From Myxocyprinus asiaticus (lineage: Eukaryota > Chordata > Actinopteri > Cypriniformes > Catostomidae), in contig NC_059379.1 of assembly GCF_019703515.2 (NCBI RefSeq), positions 23,177,880 through 23,241,879 on the forward strand: 64,000 nucleotides of DNA. Direction: 5' to 3'. Position numbers and translations under genes: made by a program. Under the pieces are notes generated by a model. It was not told where the DNA came from. It did not search any database and worked only from the letters and a program-made list of their open reading frames with translations. Below, in pieces: positions 23,750-36,316 of the stretch. Numbering within the stretch: position 1 is the stretch's first letter; each line of letters begins with the position of its first letter.

Positions 23750-25464
23750 ATATTGAATGCAATGACATTAATACATTAAGTGTTGCTTAAATGCTCAAAT
23801 ACTTTTTGGGGAAAAAGTATATATATATATATATATTTATTTTGTTTAGTGTTTTTACATTTAAATACTAAAAAGTGACAGTGAGCACAATTTTCAGAGA
23901 CTGAAGACTTTTGCCCATGTATTGAATATATTGTCAGCTATTAGAGTAGATCACTATTCGTTGCCATCTACAGTAGCACAGAGAGTGTAGTCACAGCAGA
24001 GTGAACACAGGCCAAAAAAAAAACAAAAAAAAAAACATGCAGTTCCACTTGGAAAACCACCCAGATAATGTTACTTGTGCTTCTGGTCACAGCTTAGAAA
24101 CATTTAAAAAAGAAAAACATAGGTAATTTATTTTGTGATAGGACTGGAAGTACTACAAATGTTCCTGTAAAATTTTTACAACATTAGAATGAAGTTAGAA
24201 CCTCTGCACTGTGGGTATTCATGTACTTATCTTTAGCACTCTGTGTGATTTTTTTTATTTATTTATTTTTAAAAATGTTTTATTCATGTGATACATCCTA
24301 ACATATATTGTGAAGTTGAAAAGGATTTTCATAAATTTCTTCGGAGAGAACAGTGACCTTAGTTAAGTCAAGGCTGTTGTATAAACATTCCTGAGTATTT
24401 TAGTGAAAATATGAATACAATAACCATTTTTTTCCCTTCTGTATTCTAGTTCTCTATTCTCGGTGGTTTTATATAATTGATTTGCATCTCAAAACTCAAA
24501 GAGGCCTAAACTCCAGATTTAGCCTATAAACAAGTATCATTTTTCTTTTATTGCCTTATACAAAAACTTCTCTGGACAGGATGTACTGTAGGCTAGTTTA
24601 TACTCTTATTCTGTTCCGTGACAAACTTTCAAGCGCTCTAAGATTTCATTACTACATACATTTTAAAAAATTTTCTGATTCCTTCTTGTCCGTTCAGTGT
24701 AAATATTTACGGCCGCATTCTTTCACCCTGAAGTTGAAGGAGATTCACTGTGTCTGAGTGGCAAAAAGCCACGATTGTAACAGACCATAAGCACCAGAAG
24801 GAACAAGCTGTCAGTTGCTATCCACCCGTAAAATTCACACCCGACTCCAAATCGAATGTTTAATGAGGAGGAGCAGCCGACAGGTTTGTAAATATAACAT
24901 GTGTCGTTTGCATAAACAGTTGGGGCTGGAAGACAAGCCAGATTTAGATGGTAATTCAGCTTTGCTTGGGGATCATCTGTTGCTGTTGGCTCCGTTTGCT
25001 TTCATGGAAAAGCTGGGAGAAGACATCATATTTGGCCCATCTGGGAGGTATGAGAGAGAAAAGGCTCTAGTCATAGTATATTTAAGCAATATGACATGAG
25101 TAATTGTGATGTAGTATGGAATATCCAAACTAGTCTCATAAAAACTATGTGACTGTGGCGACATTTTTACAAAATGATAATACGTGATTCATGACATACT
25201 GTGTCACCGCAGTTTCAAAGTGAAATGTCCACTGTGTGACTCTTAAAACCAGTTAAATGTACTCCCAAACAGATGAGGTTTTTAAGGCTAATGTGCTATT
25301 GAGTTTTAAATCAACAAAATCTACATCCTTAACTGATAATGTCAGAAAAGCAAATGTGAGGTGAAAAACGTAAATTTTAGTGCCTCCTTCGGCTCACGTG
25401 CTGATTCGCATGCTCTTCAGGATTTGTACCTCAGTCCAAAAATAATTTTGCTAAAATGTAGGTA
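23590..25464. other. intergenic DNA with TA-rich tracts
   Basis: AT-rich DNA with short TA runs at about 23711-23748 and 23817-23834 and A-rich tracts near 24016-24034. No gene recognised; short open frames such as 24815-25099 have no motif. Confidence 0.4.
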
Positions 25465-25983
25465 CACTGCCTGGCAAAAGAAATGTAAGGTGGTGTTATG
25501 ATTTGGGGTTGCTTCAGTTGATCAGGTCTAGGCTCAGCAATGTTATGTGGAAATAAATTAAAGTCAGCTGACTACCTGAATGTACTGAATGACCAGGTTA
25601 TCCCATCACTGGATTTTTTTCTTCCCTGATGGCACGGGCATATTCCAGGACGACAATGCCGAGATTCATCAGGCTCAAACTGTGAAAGAGTGGTTCAGGG
25701 AGCATGAGGAATCATTTTCACACATGAATTGGCCACCACAGAGTCCTGAACTTAATTGAAAGTCTTTGAGATGTGCTGGAGAAGACTTTACAGAGTGGTT
25801 CGAATCTCCCGTCATCATTACAAGATCTTGGCCAAAAATGAATGCAACTCTGGACAGAAATAAATGTTGTGACGTTGCATAAGGTTGTCGAAACAATACC
25901 ACGACGAATGCACTCCGTAATCAAAGCTAAAGGCGATCCAACGAAATATTAGAGTATGCAACTTTTTTTTTGGCCAGGCAGTG
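25465..25983 (+). mobile_element. deleted Tc1-like element with transposase remnant
   Basis: The termini CACTGCCTGGC and GCCAGGCAGTG are perfect inverted repeats, with TA at 25463-25464 and 25984-25985. The 519-bp copy retains the catalytic half of a transposase gene. The forward reading contains GGVMIWGCFS, then [17 protein letters not shown] (second Asp of the DDE triad), then [11 protein letters not shown] just before the expected Glu region, where the frame breaks. The DNA-binding N-terminus is missing, so it was mobilisable at best in trans. Confidence 0.9.
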
Positions 25984-26289
25984 TAGTAACGTGATTTTAT
26001 GAGTTTCAAATAGCAGCACGGCTTTGATTTGGCAGCAAACACAGTTATAAACAAATTGAATATCAAGTAACTTACATTTTAGACACAGTATGGCCAGCTA
26101 TTTCTGTCTACTTTAGCTCTGCTAACGAAAACAGATCCAAACGAAGCCAAAGCAGGACCAACCATTGTGTTACATCGAGCAACGCACACAGACAGTGAAG
26201 TGTAGTGATAAAAACAGTGAAATGTTTCAGTGATTTTATATTTAATATCTGCATATCAATGCACACTGCTTGTCAAATCAGATTAGAGG

Positions 26290-26900
26290 ATCAGGAATAA
26301 CTGTAATATAAACAACATGATCACACTGGAATTCAGCACATTTGAGTTCCAGTACCCTAGGATCGGACACATTATGCCAGCTCACTGACAAGTGCCATCT
26401 GCTATCAGACATTTTTGCATCAGCTCAAGTCTGTTTACCTTCCCTTGTAGCATGACCGGAAATGCGGTGCATCAACAACGTGGGAGATGCGGGTTTGGTT
26501 CCCACGTTGAAACTAGAAAGTAACTGTGTTTGCATAATACATGACGTGCAAGATTTAGATGTCACATTTCCCCCTCTAACATTACATTTTTACTCTATTG
26601 ATTGTTAGGTTTAGGTTTGGGGGTTGGGTTGGGGGGTACAGTTTATAAAATATGCATTCCTCTACACTGTATTACATCCTGTTCAGCTGAAAACAACTTG
26701 CTTCACAACTTGGCGCCCCTCCGTGGACATTACACCCAGGAAAATGGAGCTCACACATGCCCATACACCCAACAACACTGCTTATGGCAAGTGGGGGCAG
26801 TGTTTCTAATTTCGGTAAGCACAGAGCCATTTTAGCTAAAGAAATGTCAACCTACTGTTTCTGAATTCACTGTGAGATCAGTCTGGTATAAAAGAACACA
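26290..26900. repeat. dispersed repeat, second copy
   Basis: It shares a series of collinear segments with 19965-20640 and is longer in the middle (about 26450-26620), so the other copy has lost that part. The GGTTTGGGGGTTGGG patch at about 26610-26635 lies inside it. Confidence 0.55.
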
Positions 26901-27968
26901 GTATATGTGTCATTTTAAAGGAACACTGTCTGCATTATAAAAACCAACAACATCAGTTCCACATTATCCCAGTTGTATCCCTATACTACAGTTAAAAACT
27001 GAAGGCAGTGGTACAAGGGGATTTGCCCCATTATAAATATCCTATTTAGAAACTGTTTCGCGTGGAGCCTTTGTGTTTATTGCAGATGTAATTATGATTC
27101 AATTATTGTGATTATGCTAATCTAGGGTGTACAAGTCTTAGCAAGACACAAAAACACTCAGCAACAAAGAACAGGTACTTAGAGAAGGAAATCTAACAGA
27201 TTCTGCATCTAATTTTGGGAAACAGATACCACGCCATAGATCTTTAATGTGTCAGGAAGTGACTTGTGTAGGCTTGCTGTTTTAGTTGCTGTCTGCAGGC
27301 CGTATGGTAAGCTCTATAGATCTACCTGCCCTTTCCCACATGTGTTTTGTGAGAACAAGACAGTCTGTGATATGGACATGATCTATAACAGCACATAACA
27401 CATGCTACTCACCCTCCAAACTCCTGGACCCATTTATTCACTCACATATAGTGGGTCAAACAAACATTCTAATATTCATATATTTTAGAATTCGCTGTTA
27501 GGTAAATAACAACACATTAAAACCACACTGGCATACATACTAATGAAGGTACATTTTAACTGAAAGTTTAAACTTTGTTCTCACAGAGGACTCGAGAGCA
27601 TAAGAATAACATGAGTTTAGTGAAAGAATAGTTCTCTTTGGCGTAAGCCCCTTCCTAAATTTCAGCGATGGGATTCTCTCTCGAACCGTCAGATCCTGCC
27701 GAAACGTGATAATGGCAGGGGAGAGGAGCTTACCCCTTATGGCAGGATGGGACCTAAACCTGTGAAGATGGGGTGGAGGGGGGTGAAAACAATGGTGGCA
27801 TAACGAAGCGATGAAGGACAGCTGTGCTGAGCTTATAAGGCAGAGGCTGGATTGTGATTGGATGAGATGCCTGAATTGAATAAATGGCTGACATAATGCT
27901 TATGACTCTCCTCTGCCAGAACTATGGCATAGGCTTCCATTTCTCAGGGCAAGGGTAATTTACTTATT
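26901..27968. other. intergenic DNA, no feature recognised
   Basis: Mixed-composition noncoding DNA with no supported exon or transposon end. Confidence 0.4.
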
Positions 27969-28517
27969 AAAGGAATATTCTGGGTTCAATACAAGTTAAG
28001 CTCAACTGATAATTTTGATTACCGCGAAAATAATTTTGACTTCCTTTGAAAAATAGTTGTGGTTACAGTAAGTCACTTACAATGGAAGTGAATGGGGCCA
28101 GTCCATAAACATTAAATACATGCTGTTTTAAAAATATAGATACAAGACGTAAGCATTATACTGTACATATTAATATTATTTTAGTTTGATAAAATTGCTT
28201 ATTATCCTTATCTGTGTAAAGTTCTGTCCAATATTACAATTTTGTTGTCATGACGAAGTAATGCCAGCAAACCCTGTAATCTGGTAAACATCATAATGCC
28301 AGTAAATTTGTCATTCTGTAATCATGTTAGCACTTATTATATTTACATCTTGTTGGTATACTTTTAAAACAATGTGAATTTTTTAATGTTTTTGGATTGG
28401 CCCATTTACTTCCATTGTAAGTGCCTTACTGTAACTGTGATTTTTTTTGTGGTAATAAACATTGTGGCACAAATGCGGTCGATTGATCTTAACTTGTATT
28501 GAACTGAGAAAATTCAT
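27969..28517. repeat. foldback MITE
   Basis: The left arm AATATTCTGGGTTCAATACA then AGTTAAGCTCAA is mirrored at the right end by GATCTTAACTTGTATTGAAC. Inner arm words TCACTTACAATGGAAGTGAA and TTACTTCCATTGTAAGTGCC also pair. The element is about 550 bp with no coding capacity. Confidence 0.85.
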
Positions 28518-30123
28518 TGAAATACAGTTTCTGTTGGCTAAAACAATAGTTTCTTATTTGTGCATGTTACCTTTTCATTTTTGCTGTTTAATGAATTGTT
28601 TTGTGTTTCATAAATTATTAACTTTTTAAATTTAGTCTGAAAAGCCTATAAGTAAGCTATTTAATACTTTATGGCATACCCCTGTTTTGTGAAAACTAGC
28701 TCCAGTCTTCCTTATAGTCCACGAATGCTTCATATTGTATTTACATTAAGGAGTGTCATTTGTTTCTTCTGTTAAAGTCCACATGCTTTCTTTTTAAGTC
28801 CATGTAGAAGGAAAGGTTCTTAAAAACTTTTTTTTTTTACATAGTGCTATTTCCTTATATCCCTTTTCAGTGCTAACTGCTCAAAATTCACTCTGCTGTG
28901 CACTTAGGCTATGGTCTAATTGGACATTTTTAATCTTATCATAGTGGCAGATGCGGTAGCTGATACCCTCAGGAAGACAGAGAGTGTGGGAAGGAAAAAA
29001 GTCAGACACAAAAATATGTTGCATGAGGGAGAGAATTTTCAGTGGTTTTGAACTTAAGATCTCACTTACGAAGCCTGACTTTTTACAAAATCAGAAAGAA
29101 ACAATTTGAGCAAGACCTTGGTCAAGCATATCACATTAGATTTGCTGTAAAATATACCCACCACAGTAAAGGTCGGCCACCAACACTCCCAAAAAATGCT
29201 GTCAGTATGAACTCTTTGAGACATTTGAGAAATGAAGGTAAACCTAATTTATCTAGCACTTCAAACACTTTGCTGCTGGCAAAAGACCATGAATTATGAT
29301 GGTTTTATATATTTCTACTTCCCTCCAGCCGTCGGATCGATGTTCCTCAAGACCTTTCTAAACGAACATTACAGCAAAAGGGCTCCAAAGGTTTCCTCAT
29401 AAAGAAAGTTTAGAGAAATTCAAAGTTTCACCCAACCAAGTTTTGTTCCCTCACAACTCTCTAGTCATGCATTATCACACAAACGTGTAATATTTCACAC
29501 TCATTTACTGCGGTATTTCCCCTCCTCATGCGGCACAGGCGATTCCTCACACCTCTATTTACTTCACTTTCTTTCTATCTCACTGTGTGTGAAACAAAAG
29601 GTACTTTTTTCCAGACTTTACAGCATCACACCATCTCTACCTCCACTTAGCAGGTCCCACAGCATGTTTTTATTGGCACTGAATACTGATCAGAGATGCC
29701 AAAGAAACCTTACAGGAACAGTTTGAACTTGCATCTCTCTTGCACCACTTTAAGTGAAATTAAGCCCTACCTGATGTGTGAACAAAGAGAAATTAAGGTC
29801 TGCAATGTCACACAGGAAGTGTAAATGCATTAATATTCATGACATTGTGAAAATGGCTTGTACAGTCTGGAGCTCCTATGCAATTGGTCCTTCTCAGGGG
29901 AGGTTCATCTTGTCAGGGTGTACAGGCTTTGAGGCCTGTGGTTATGATCCAGCCACAGGAGACCTTGTCAGTAAACGGGAAATGCTGTCAATAGAAACAA
30001 AATCTAAAAGAAATAGTTGGAAATAAGACAAACAAAAGACAATGTAAAGTACAAAAAACCTGAGGTCTCTCTAACTAAAAATGTTTAGTGACTCATCGCA
30101 TTTAAATTTTCTAGTTCTGTAAA
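28518..30123. other. intergenic DNA, no gene recognised
   Basis: Noncoding DNA with small open frames (29042-29299, 29778-30026) that show no known motif. Confidence 0.4.
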
Positions 30124-30127
30124 TTAA

Positions 30128-31350
30128 CCCCATACGACCCTGTGTCCACATGTGTGGACTTTGTATTTTCGCTTGGCTATGCGCAACACAATTTAAATGA
30201 ATTAAAACTGACTGAATACGGTTCGCAGTACTCTACACTGTCATTAAGGGTTAAATTTCTGCCGTACTGCATCACATGACGTAACAGTGTGACGTCGCTT
30301 CCCGTGAAGTGCTCCTATGGGTGCCAACAAAGTGCCTCTGGTAAGAAACCTCTTTAAGTCTTTTGATTGAAACCTGTTTGGTTGTAAAGAGTAGCGTCTC
30401 TAGTTTCATTTGATATGCCGCTTTAAAAAATCCATTCATTTTCCTGGCATCAGCGCTAATAAACATGAAGTCCATATATGTAGAAAATGGGACCTTATTC
30501 CCTCAAAAGTTGAAAAAATATGTTAGTTATTTTGAATAATTTTCAACATTAACACATCAGTGGGTCATTTGGCTTCATTTAAATATAATTTTTTTAAATA
30601 TTTTATTTTGTTCTTACTGTACAATACGGTTCTGTTCATTAACATTAGTAAATGCATTCTTATATATTTACTATTCATTTTCACATTGAGAATAAATGTA
30701 TTTATGCAAAATCTGAAAAATGTTGCTTTCAGAGGCTTTACATGGAGTTAGGATGAAAATAAGGTGCATTTCGAACTATTCTGAGACCAGTGCAGACAGA
30801 TCGCACACTGGAGGGTAAGTCATTCACTAAATAGGGAGCAAGGGAGCAAAGGTGCATCCTATAGATTTCTATGCAGCTCAGTGCATTTACTCCTAAAATC
30901 TGACCAAAAGTTCAGTTTCAGGCTGCAGATGATGTTTGGACAACTCAACATGTTTGGCAGACATAAGACAATGATAAACAGTACATAGATTCAGAATTTA
31001 TAATGCAAATTTTTATTTTAACATGATTGTCAGTGAATTGATGATGCTGGCCATAACTTTTAATGAGTTATTAATTCAGCTTTATAGAAAATCAGCTGTA
31101 ATGTCTATAACGTCTCAAAAACATGAATAACCAACTCTCCTGGACAAATAATAAACTATTTGATGAAAAACTTTCTATAGCTTGGTACTACTTAGTCCCG
31201 CTGTACACATATGTGGACGTACATTTTAAGGAAAACTATTTGCTCTAGAATTTTATTTTATTTATTTATTTTTTGGCTTGTTTATTAGGTTACAAATCAA
31301 AAAAAGGAAATGGAAAATGCACACTGCAGTCACACGGGGGTATCAGGAGG
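30128..31350 (+). mobile_element. piggyBac-like nonautonomous element, copy 1
   Basis: The 1223-bp unit is flanked by TTAA at 30124-30127 and 31351-31354. The short diverged inverted ends are CCCCATACGACCC on the left and CCTCCTGATACCCC as the reverse complement of the right. TTAA duplication and CC-starting ends fit the piggyBac superfamily. No transposase is present. It aligns over its length with the inverted copy at 48732-49819, which defines the boundaries independently. Palindromes resembling GTCCACATATGTGGAC occur 16 bp inside the left end and about 130 bp inside the right end. Confidence 0.8.
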
Positions 31351-31555
31351 TTAATGAATTTGAGTTACTATTATTACTGAGTTACTATAATTACTTTCAA
31401 ATAGAAACACATATTTGAAACTCAAATAGAAACACATATTTGTACATTGCATCATTAAATAACTGATTATAACTGATTATTATTAACTGATATGGAGATA
31501 AAATAGTTTCAAAACATCCTACAAATTCCCACAGTAATCCACAAATGCACATAAC

Positions 31556-33371
31556 AGACCCTGTTTACACCTGGTATTAAGATGCATTTTTGGTGATCCA
31601 ATCACAAGTGGTCAGTGCTAAATACAGGTGTAAACGGGATGCAAAACGTTTTGCGAACAGATCACAAAAACCACAGATGAATGTGGTCAAAAACGCATGT
31701 GACCACATTGCATTTTAGGTGTAAATGCTAATCAAATCTGAATGTGTCCCAGACAGCTGTGAAGCTCACCCCTCCCCTGTCAATCAACCGCTGCTCTAAA
31801 ACAAGAGTATAAACTTTGCCCGTTATGAGTGGCTTTAAGTAAGGGTTAATGTACAGTCAACCAGTAAAATAAACCCCGACAGGGTGATCAGGACACCGAC
31901 ACGAAGATACTAATGGCTACTAGCCAAATAAGTAAATCCATGGCAATAAAATATTGATTTGCATTAATATTATGTAATAATGTGACAAGAAATAATCACT
32001 AAACAGTTGAAATCCAGTTCTGTTGGTGTTTATTTTGTGAAAATGACTGTCTGACTGCCCATCATCCAGCCTATTACAAGACTACTTGCCAGATAAACAA
32101 ATAAATGGAACTGCTTTGAAATTCTGTTATTATGTGAGAAGAAATAAATCACCATCGACCAATCAGAATCGAGTATTCCAGAGAGCCATGTAATAAAAGG
32201 AAATAACCATTAGAATGGAAAATTAAAAAAAGCAAATGCATACACAAGCATGAAAACTTCAAGGATCTTCTTTAGTGTGTCTGCTATTAAAATGCAGTGT
32301 TTCAGATGACAAGCTCACACTTAAGTTCAGCTTAAAAGGGTGGTGTTCCACTTAAATAACAGATAATTCTTCTCGAAATGTTGGATTTTTTGCTTAGACT
32401 GAATTTCAGCTGCATCTGGGAGAAACAGTGCACCAATTTAATTCATGCTTTCTTTGTCTTTTATGACGTTTTTGCGGTTTATTATCATGCAGTAACACAT
32501 TGACCAAGTTTACATGCAAGTTTTTCCAGGGTTTTTGCCGAAAGCGGCGTTCTTAAACATCATGTAAACTAGAATTTCCTTACACTGTTTAAGGGATTAA
32601 GAGAAAGCAGTTTTGAACACCTAGGTTTCTTTCAGAGATCGCGGCTTAATGTGGCCATGTAAAAGCATAAGCGCTGTTCTGATGGGTGTTTGAAGAATGT
32701 GTGTGCGTGGAACAGACTGAGATAACAAACGTCATAGGATGGAGCCCAACAACAATTCAACACAGCGGAAAGAATTCAACATTTCTGGGAGATGATTACA
32801 GTGGGACACATTTATACACACCAATGTAAAATACTGACTGTTGCTCACTTTTGTGTATGTGCTTGTACATTGGGAAAATCCCAATTTTAACATAAGAGGT
32901 AAACCCCACTACTGCATCGCAATTCAGCTGCAGGTCGTGATAGAAAGTTAAGGAAACAACACAGCAACAACTTTGGAATATCTGGAAATAAAGTGAAGCA
33001 ACTGAGAATAAAGTTACAAAGTCTTCCTTGGATCCCATGTTTGTTATTTACACAAGCATTGCGGGGAAATTATGTTGTTGTGGAGAAAGATGCATACTGA
33101 ACGAGACATGTATTTGGGAGTAAAGTGTACGCCGCTTATACAGTGCATGTAAACAGGCATTCTCGCAATAATCCGCTTTCTCACAATAAGCCATTTTTTC
33201 TGGTTTCCATGTAAACGTACAGTGAAATCAGAGAATCTCCCCTCAAAATATGAACACAAGTGGTCACAGGAGATGCATTTAAGCGACCAGGTGTAAACAG
33301 CGATGTGTCTCGCCTGACCACATGTGATCAGATCACCTGTGACGTATCTGAATGCCAGGTGTAAATGGGGC
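31556..33371. mobile_element. inverted-repeat DNA element (class uncertain) with a nested second element
   Basis: The left end is CCCTGTTTACACCTGGTATT and the right end CCAGGTGTAAATGGGGCT, in inverted orientation. Further inward, GTGGTCA and ATGCATTT words recur near both ends. A second element with its own inverted ends is nested at 32500-33224. No transposase was recognised in either. The superfamily is not clear from the sequence alone. Confidence 0.65.
32500..33224. mobile_element. nested inverted-repeat element
   Basis: The left end reads AGTTTACATGCAAG and the right end TTTCCATGTAAACGTACAGT, which pair as inverted repeats. GCGG and TAAG words recur subterminally in inverted orientation. 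The short minus-strand frames inside it (32796-33038, 33044-33259) are not recognisable proteins. Confidence 0.55.
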
Positions 33372-33439
33372 TACAGATCCATATGTGGATTGCCATGTGC
33401 ATTTGTGAGGTGTTTTAATACTGTTTAATCTCCATATGT

Positions 33440-33680
33440 GGAGCACAAAAGGAGATGTTAGGCTGAATGTTAACCTCAGTCACCACTCACTCTCATTGTA
33501 TGGAAAACTATGTAATGAAAGTGAATAGTGACTGAGGCTAACATTCTGCCTAACTGCCTCTCATTCTACTTATCTTTTTTGTGTTGTATGGAAGAAAGTA
33601 AGCTCTATGGACTTCAAACAACATGAGGGTTATTAAATTATGACAGAATTTCCATTTGTGGATGAGCTGTCCCTTTAGCA
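33440..33680. repeat. MITE fragment (end with ATTATGACAGAATTTCCAT)
   Basis: The right end reads CATGAGGGTTATTAAATTAT then GACAGAATTTCCATTTGTGG then GCTGTCCCTTTAG. This resembles the outer end of the foldback MITEs at 21534 and 17085 in reverse complement. The left part contains an internal inverted pair GTTAACCTCAGTCAC and GTGACTGAGGCTAAC. Confidence 0.6.
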
Positions 33681-34054
33681 TTGCCTTTTTTTTTTTTTTT
33701 TTTTGCAATGCAGTGGGGTCATTAGTCAAAGGTGGTAGAGGAAAAAGTCTAAAAAGAGATTCAACAAACCAACATTTTGATTTGTCTGAAAGCAAGTGGT
33801 AGAACTATGTCAGGGTGTTAGTTTTGCCGCTTCTGGAGAACAGGTCGTAATCTTCTGAGAACTTTTTTTTTAGCAGTGTGATGTTGTGACAATCAGTTCA
33901 GAACAGCTGGGGCAGAAAAAAATCTCTCACAAGCTCATAAGCCCTAGCAATATATTGTCATCAACATGAACCAAAGGGACATTATTAATATGTATAACAG
34001 TTGTGCAGGCAGTAATGGTATACTATTAGTATTCAGGGGTTTAGGTATTCAGGT

Positions 34055-34330
34055 GATGTGTGTAATTTTTTCAGTACTGTTTTTCTATCCTTTCTTTATG
34101 TGCAGAGGTAACTTTACATAAACATTTAAGTTGATATCCCCGAAAAATGTAAACACTATGGTGCTTTCAACAGAACAGTTTCTTTGAGCAGCCACATTGA
34201 CTAAACTAATGGTGTGAGTTTGGGGCGAGACTACCTGTTTGCAAAGTATTTGGAAAACCTTTTTGAAAATAATCCTTATTTTTGCAGTTCCATTTGGTGA
34301 CACAAGTGGAGCACAATTCTCAATCATTGT
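34055..34330 (-). repeat. MITE-like repeat, inverted relative to 59945-60230
   Basis: It contains GTGTGTAATTTTT, CCGAAAAATGTAAACACTAT, TGAGTTTGGGGCGAGACTA and CACAAGTGGAGCACAA. These reappear as reverse complements at 59945-60230. No coding capacity. Confidence 0.6.
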
Positions 34331-35614
34331 TACTCATAACTGCATGAGGGACTTAGAATCATGGGACTACAAGACACACAATTGGAAATAGTCTGTATAT
34401 TCTGATACAGTTACCAGAGATTGCTTATGCAAGCGGATGCACTTGGTATAGAACATTAACAATCAGGTTCAGTCATGGTTTATTGAATTACAGGTCATAT
34501 GTTAACATTCCTTTGAAATCTTTTTAAAGACCCTACAGTGCCAGCTCTGATCCACAAAGGTCTACTCCTGGGCCTGGGCATGCTCTAGCTGAGTTTTCTA
34601 AGCAGATTTCTGACTTGAGTCCCTGAAATTGCATGATTAATTTTTCCTTGAACCCTCTAGTTCTATGATAGATCCCAGAGGCTGTGTTATCTTCATGTAA
34701 TCCTCTCCATAGGGACACATCCTCATGCAGTGTCATTCAAGAAGCTGGGCAATTGTACCTCTTTTGTAGCATACAGTGACTGGCTTTGAGCTCTTGTTTC
34801 ATTGAAATGCCTGACCGCCTGCATGGTCAGTGAACAATTACATGATAGGGCTTCAGTTCTTCCTCTTGAATATTTGATGGTGTAGAGCACATTAATGCTT
34901 CACTTGGCAGGCACAAGGCATTTCATAGATATTAAGACCTTGATATAATTGATTTACTTGCAGGAAAACTGCTTGAAAGAATTTACTGCTTTGATAATGC
35001 ATTGTTCTTATGCCTTGTCATGTTTAGCAAATTTACCAGCATCGATGGGGGACCACTCCCTGTCTATCATGTATGTGTATCACATACTGTCGGAACATTT
35101 CATGCTGCTGTATGTCACCATGGAAACATCTCATGCTGTGATTTTTCTTTTGTATGAGGGCGTGTGTGAGGAATGTAAAATCAGACGAGTTTCTGTGTGA
35201 TTATCATCAAGCCACATATACTAAAAAAATGAAGAAAAGCAAACAAACATATTTCAACAAAATAACAATTTGCAGAAAAATGCCTTGGAGAAAAGAAATA
35301 AACAACTTCATCAAAATCATTTGCATCCAATACACACTTGGCTTTACCAAGAGCTCCTTCATCTTTGCTTTGATTTAAAATCTCCAAAAGATCAAAGATA
35401 GATAAAGATAAAGCTTTGCTGTTCTGATGGTTTGTCTTATACTATTTGCATTGTTGTTGTTTGTGAATATATATTAGCTGACCAGTTGGTGGTTTCATTT
35501 AAACATTCATATCAAGTTGTTTTCAGGGGCATCATACACCTATTTTCTTTTAGGGTCACCAGTGGTAGTACTGGCTCACTTGCTGCCTTGGGTAACCAAA
35601 GAAAAAAACCTTTT
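34331..35614. other. intergenic DNA, no feature recognised
   Basis: Noncoding DNA between MITE-like repeats. No supported exon. Confidence 0.4.
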
Positions 35615-35720
35615 TAACTAGGGATGTCCCAATACAATACTGTTATTGGTATCGGTCCTATGCTGCACCCATGTACTTGTACTCATAACAATTTTCACAT
35701 ACCAAAAACAGATACCGTCT
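35615..35720. repeat. fragment of a fish DNA-transposon end (TAGGGATGTCCC type)
   Basis: The text CTAGGGATGTCCCAATAC followed by TTGGTATCGGTCC resembles a widespread fish nonautonomous element whose ends carry GATACCGATACTGGTATCGG-like words. Only one end is visible. Confidence 0.5.
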
Positions 35721-35867
35721 GCAAAGAGCCTCGAGCTCAGATCCCAAACTAACATGATTATTTTTATTATTATTGAAATTGCAACTGAACTTGACAGCCA
35801 GTGATCACCATGAATTTGAAGGAAAAAAACAAAAACAAAACAAAACAAAACAAAAAATTAAGTTTGG

Positions 35868-36307
35868 GGGCCTAGGTAGCTCGGCGAGTAAAGACACTGA
35901 CTACTACACCTGGAGTTGCGAGTTCAAATCCAGGGCATGCTGAGTGACTTCAGTCAGGCTTCCTAAGCAACCAAATTGGCCTGGTTGCAAGGGAGGGTAG
36001 AGTTTACATGGGGTAACCTCCTCGTGGTCACTATAATGTGGTTTTCGCTCTCGGTGGGGCACATGGTGAGTTGTGCGTGGATGCCATGGAGAATGCGTGA
36101 AGCCTCCACAAGCGCTATGTTTCCACGGTAACACGCTCAACAAGCCACGTGATAAGATGCACGGATTGACGGTCTCAGACGTGGAGGCAACTGAGAATCG
36201 TCCTCTGCCATCTGGATTGAGGCGGGTCACTACTTCACCACGAGGACTTAGAGTGCATTGGGAATTGGGCATTCCAGATTTGGGAGAAAAGGGAGAAAAT
36301 AAATAAA
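35868..36307 (+). mobile_element. tRNA-derived SINE, copy 2, with TSD
   Basis: The 440-bp element is flanked by TAAGTTTGG at 35859-35867 and 36308-36316; the last G bases merge with the SINE's G run, so the duplication could be one or two bases shorter. The head has a tRNA-like A box near GTAGCTCGGCGAGTAAAG and a clear B box GAGTTCAAATCC. It matches the copy at 4228 throughout. Unlike that copy it keeps a block (TTGGCCTGGTTGCAAGGGAG) missing there, so copy 1 has a small deletion. The tail ends in AAATAAATAAA. Confidence 0.9.
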
Positions 36308-36316
36308 TAAGTTTGG

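Noticed and set aside
10795..26640. GGTTTAGG/GGTTTGGGG patches (10795-10835 and 26605-26640) as telomere-like or quadruplex sites
   Set aside because: Short, irregular and located inside dispersed repeats.
30560..30751. A 63-codon frame repeated at 49270-49461 on the opposite strand with similar protein text
   Set aside because: The frames lie inside the two copies of the piggyBac-like element, so the similarity is due to the repeat. The few differences mostly change amino acids, which argues against protein constraint.
31550..33380. ACAGA flanking the 31556-33371 element as a 5-bp target duplication
   Set aside because: The exact termini are not certain, and a 5-base match is too weak to decide.
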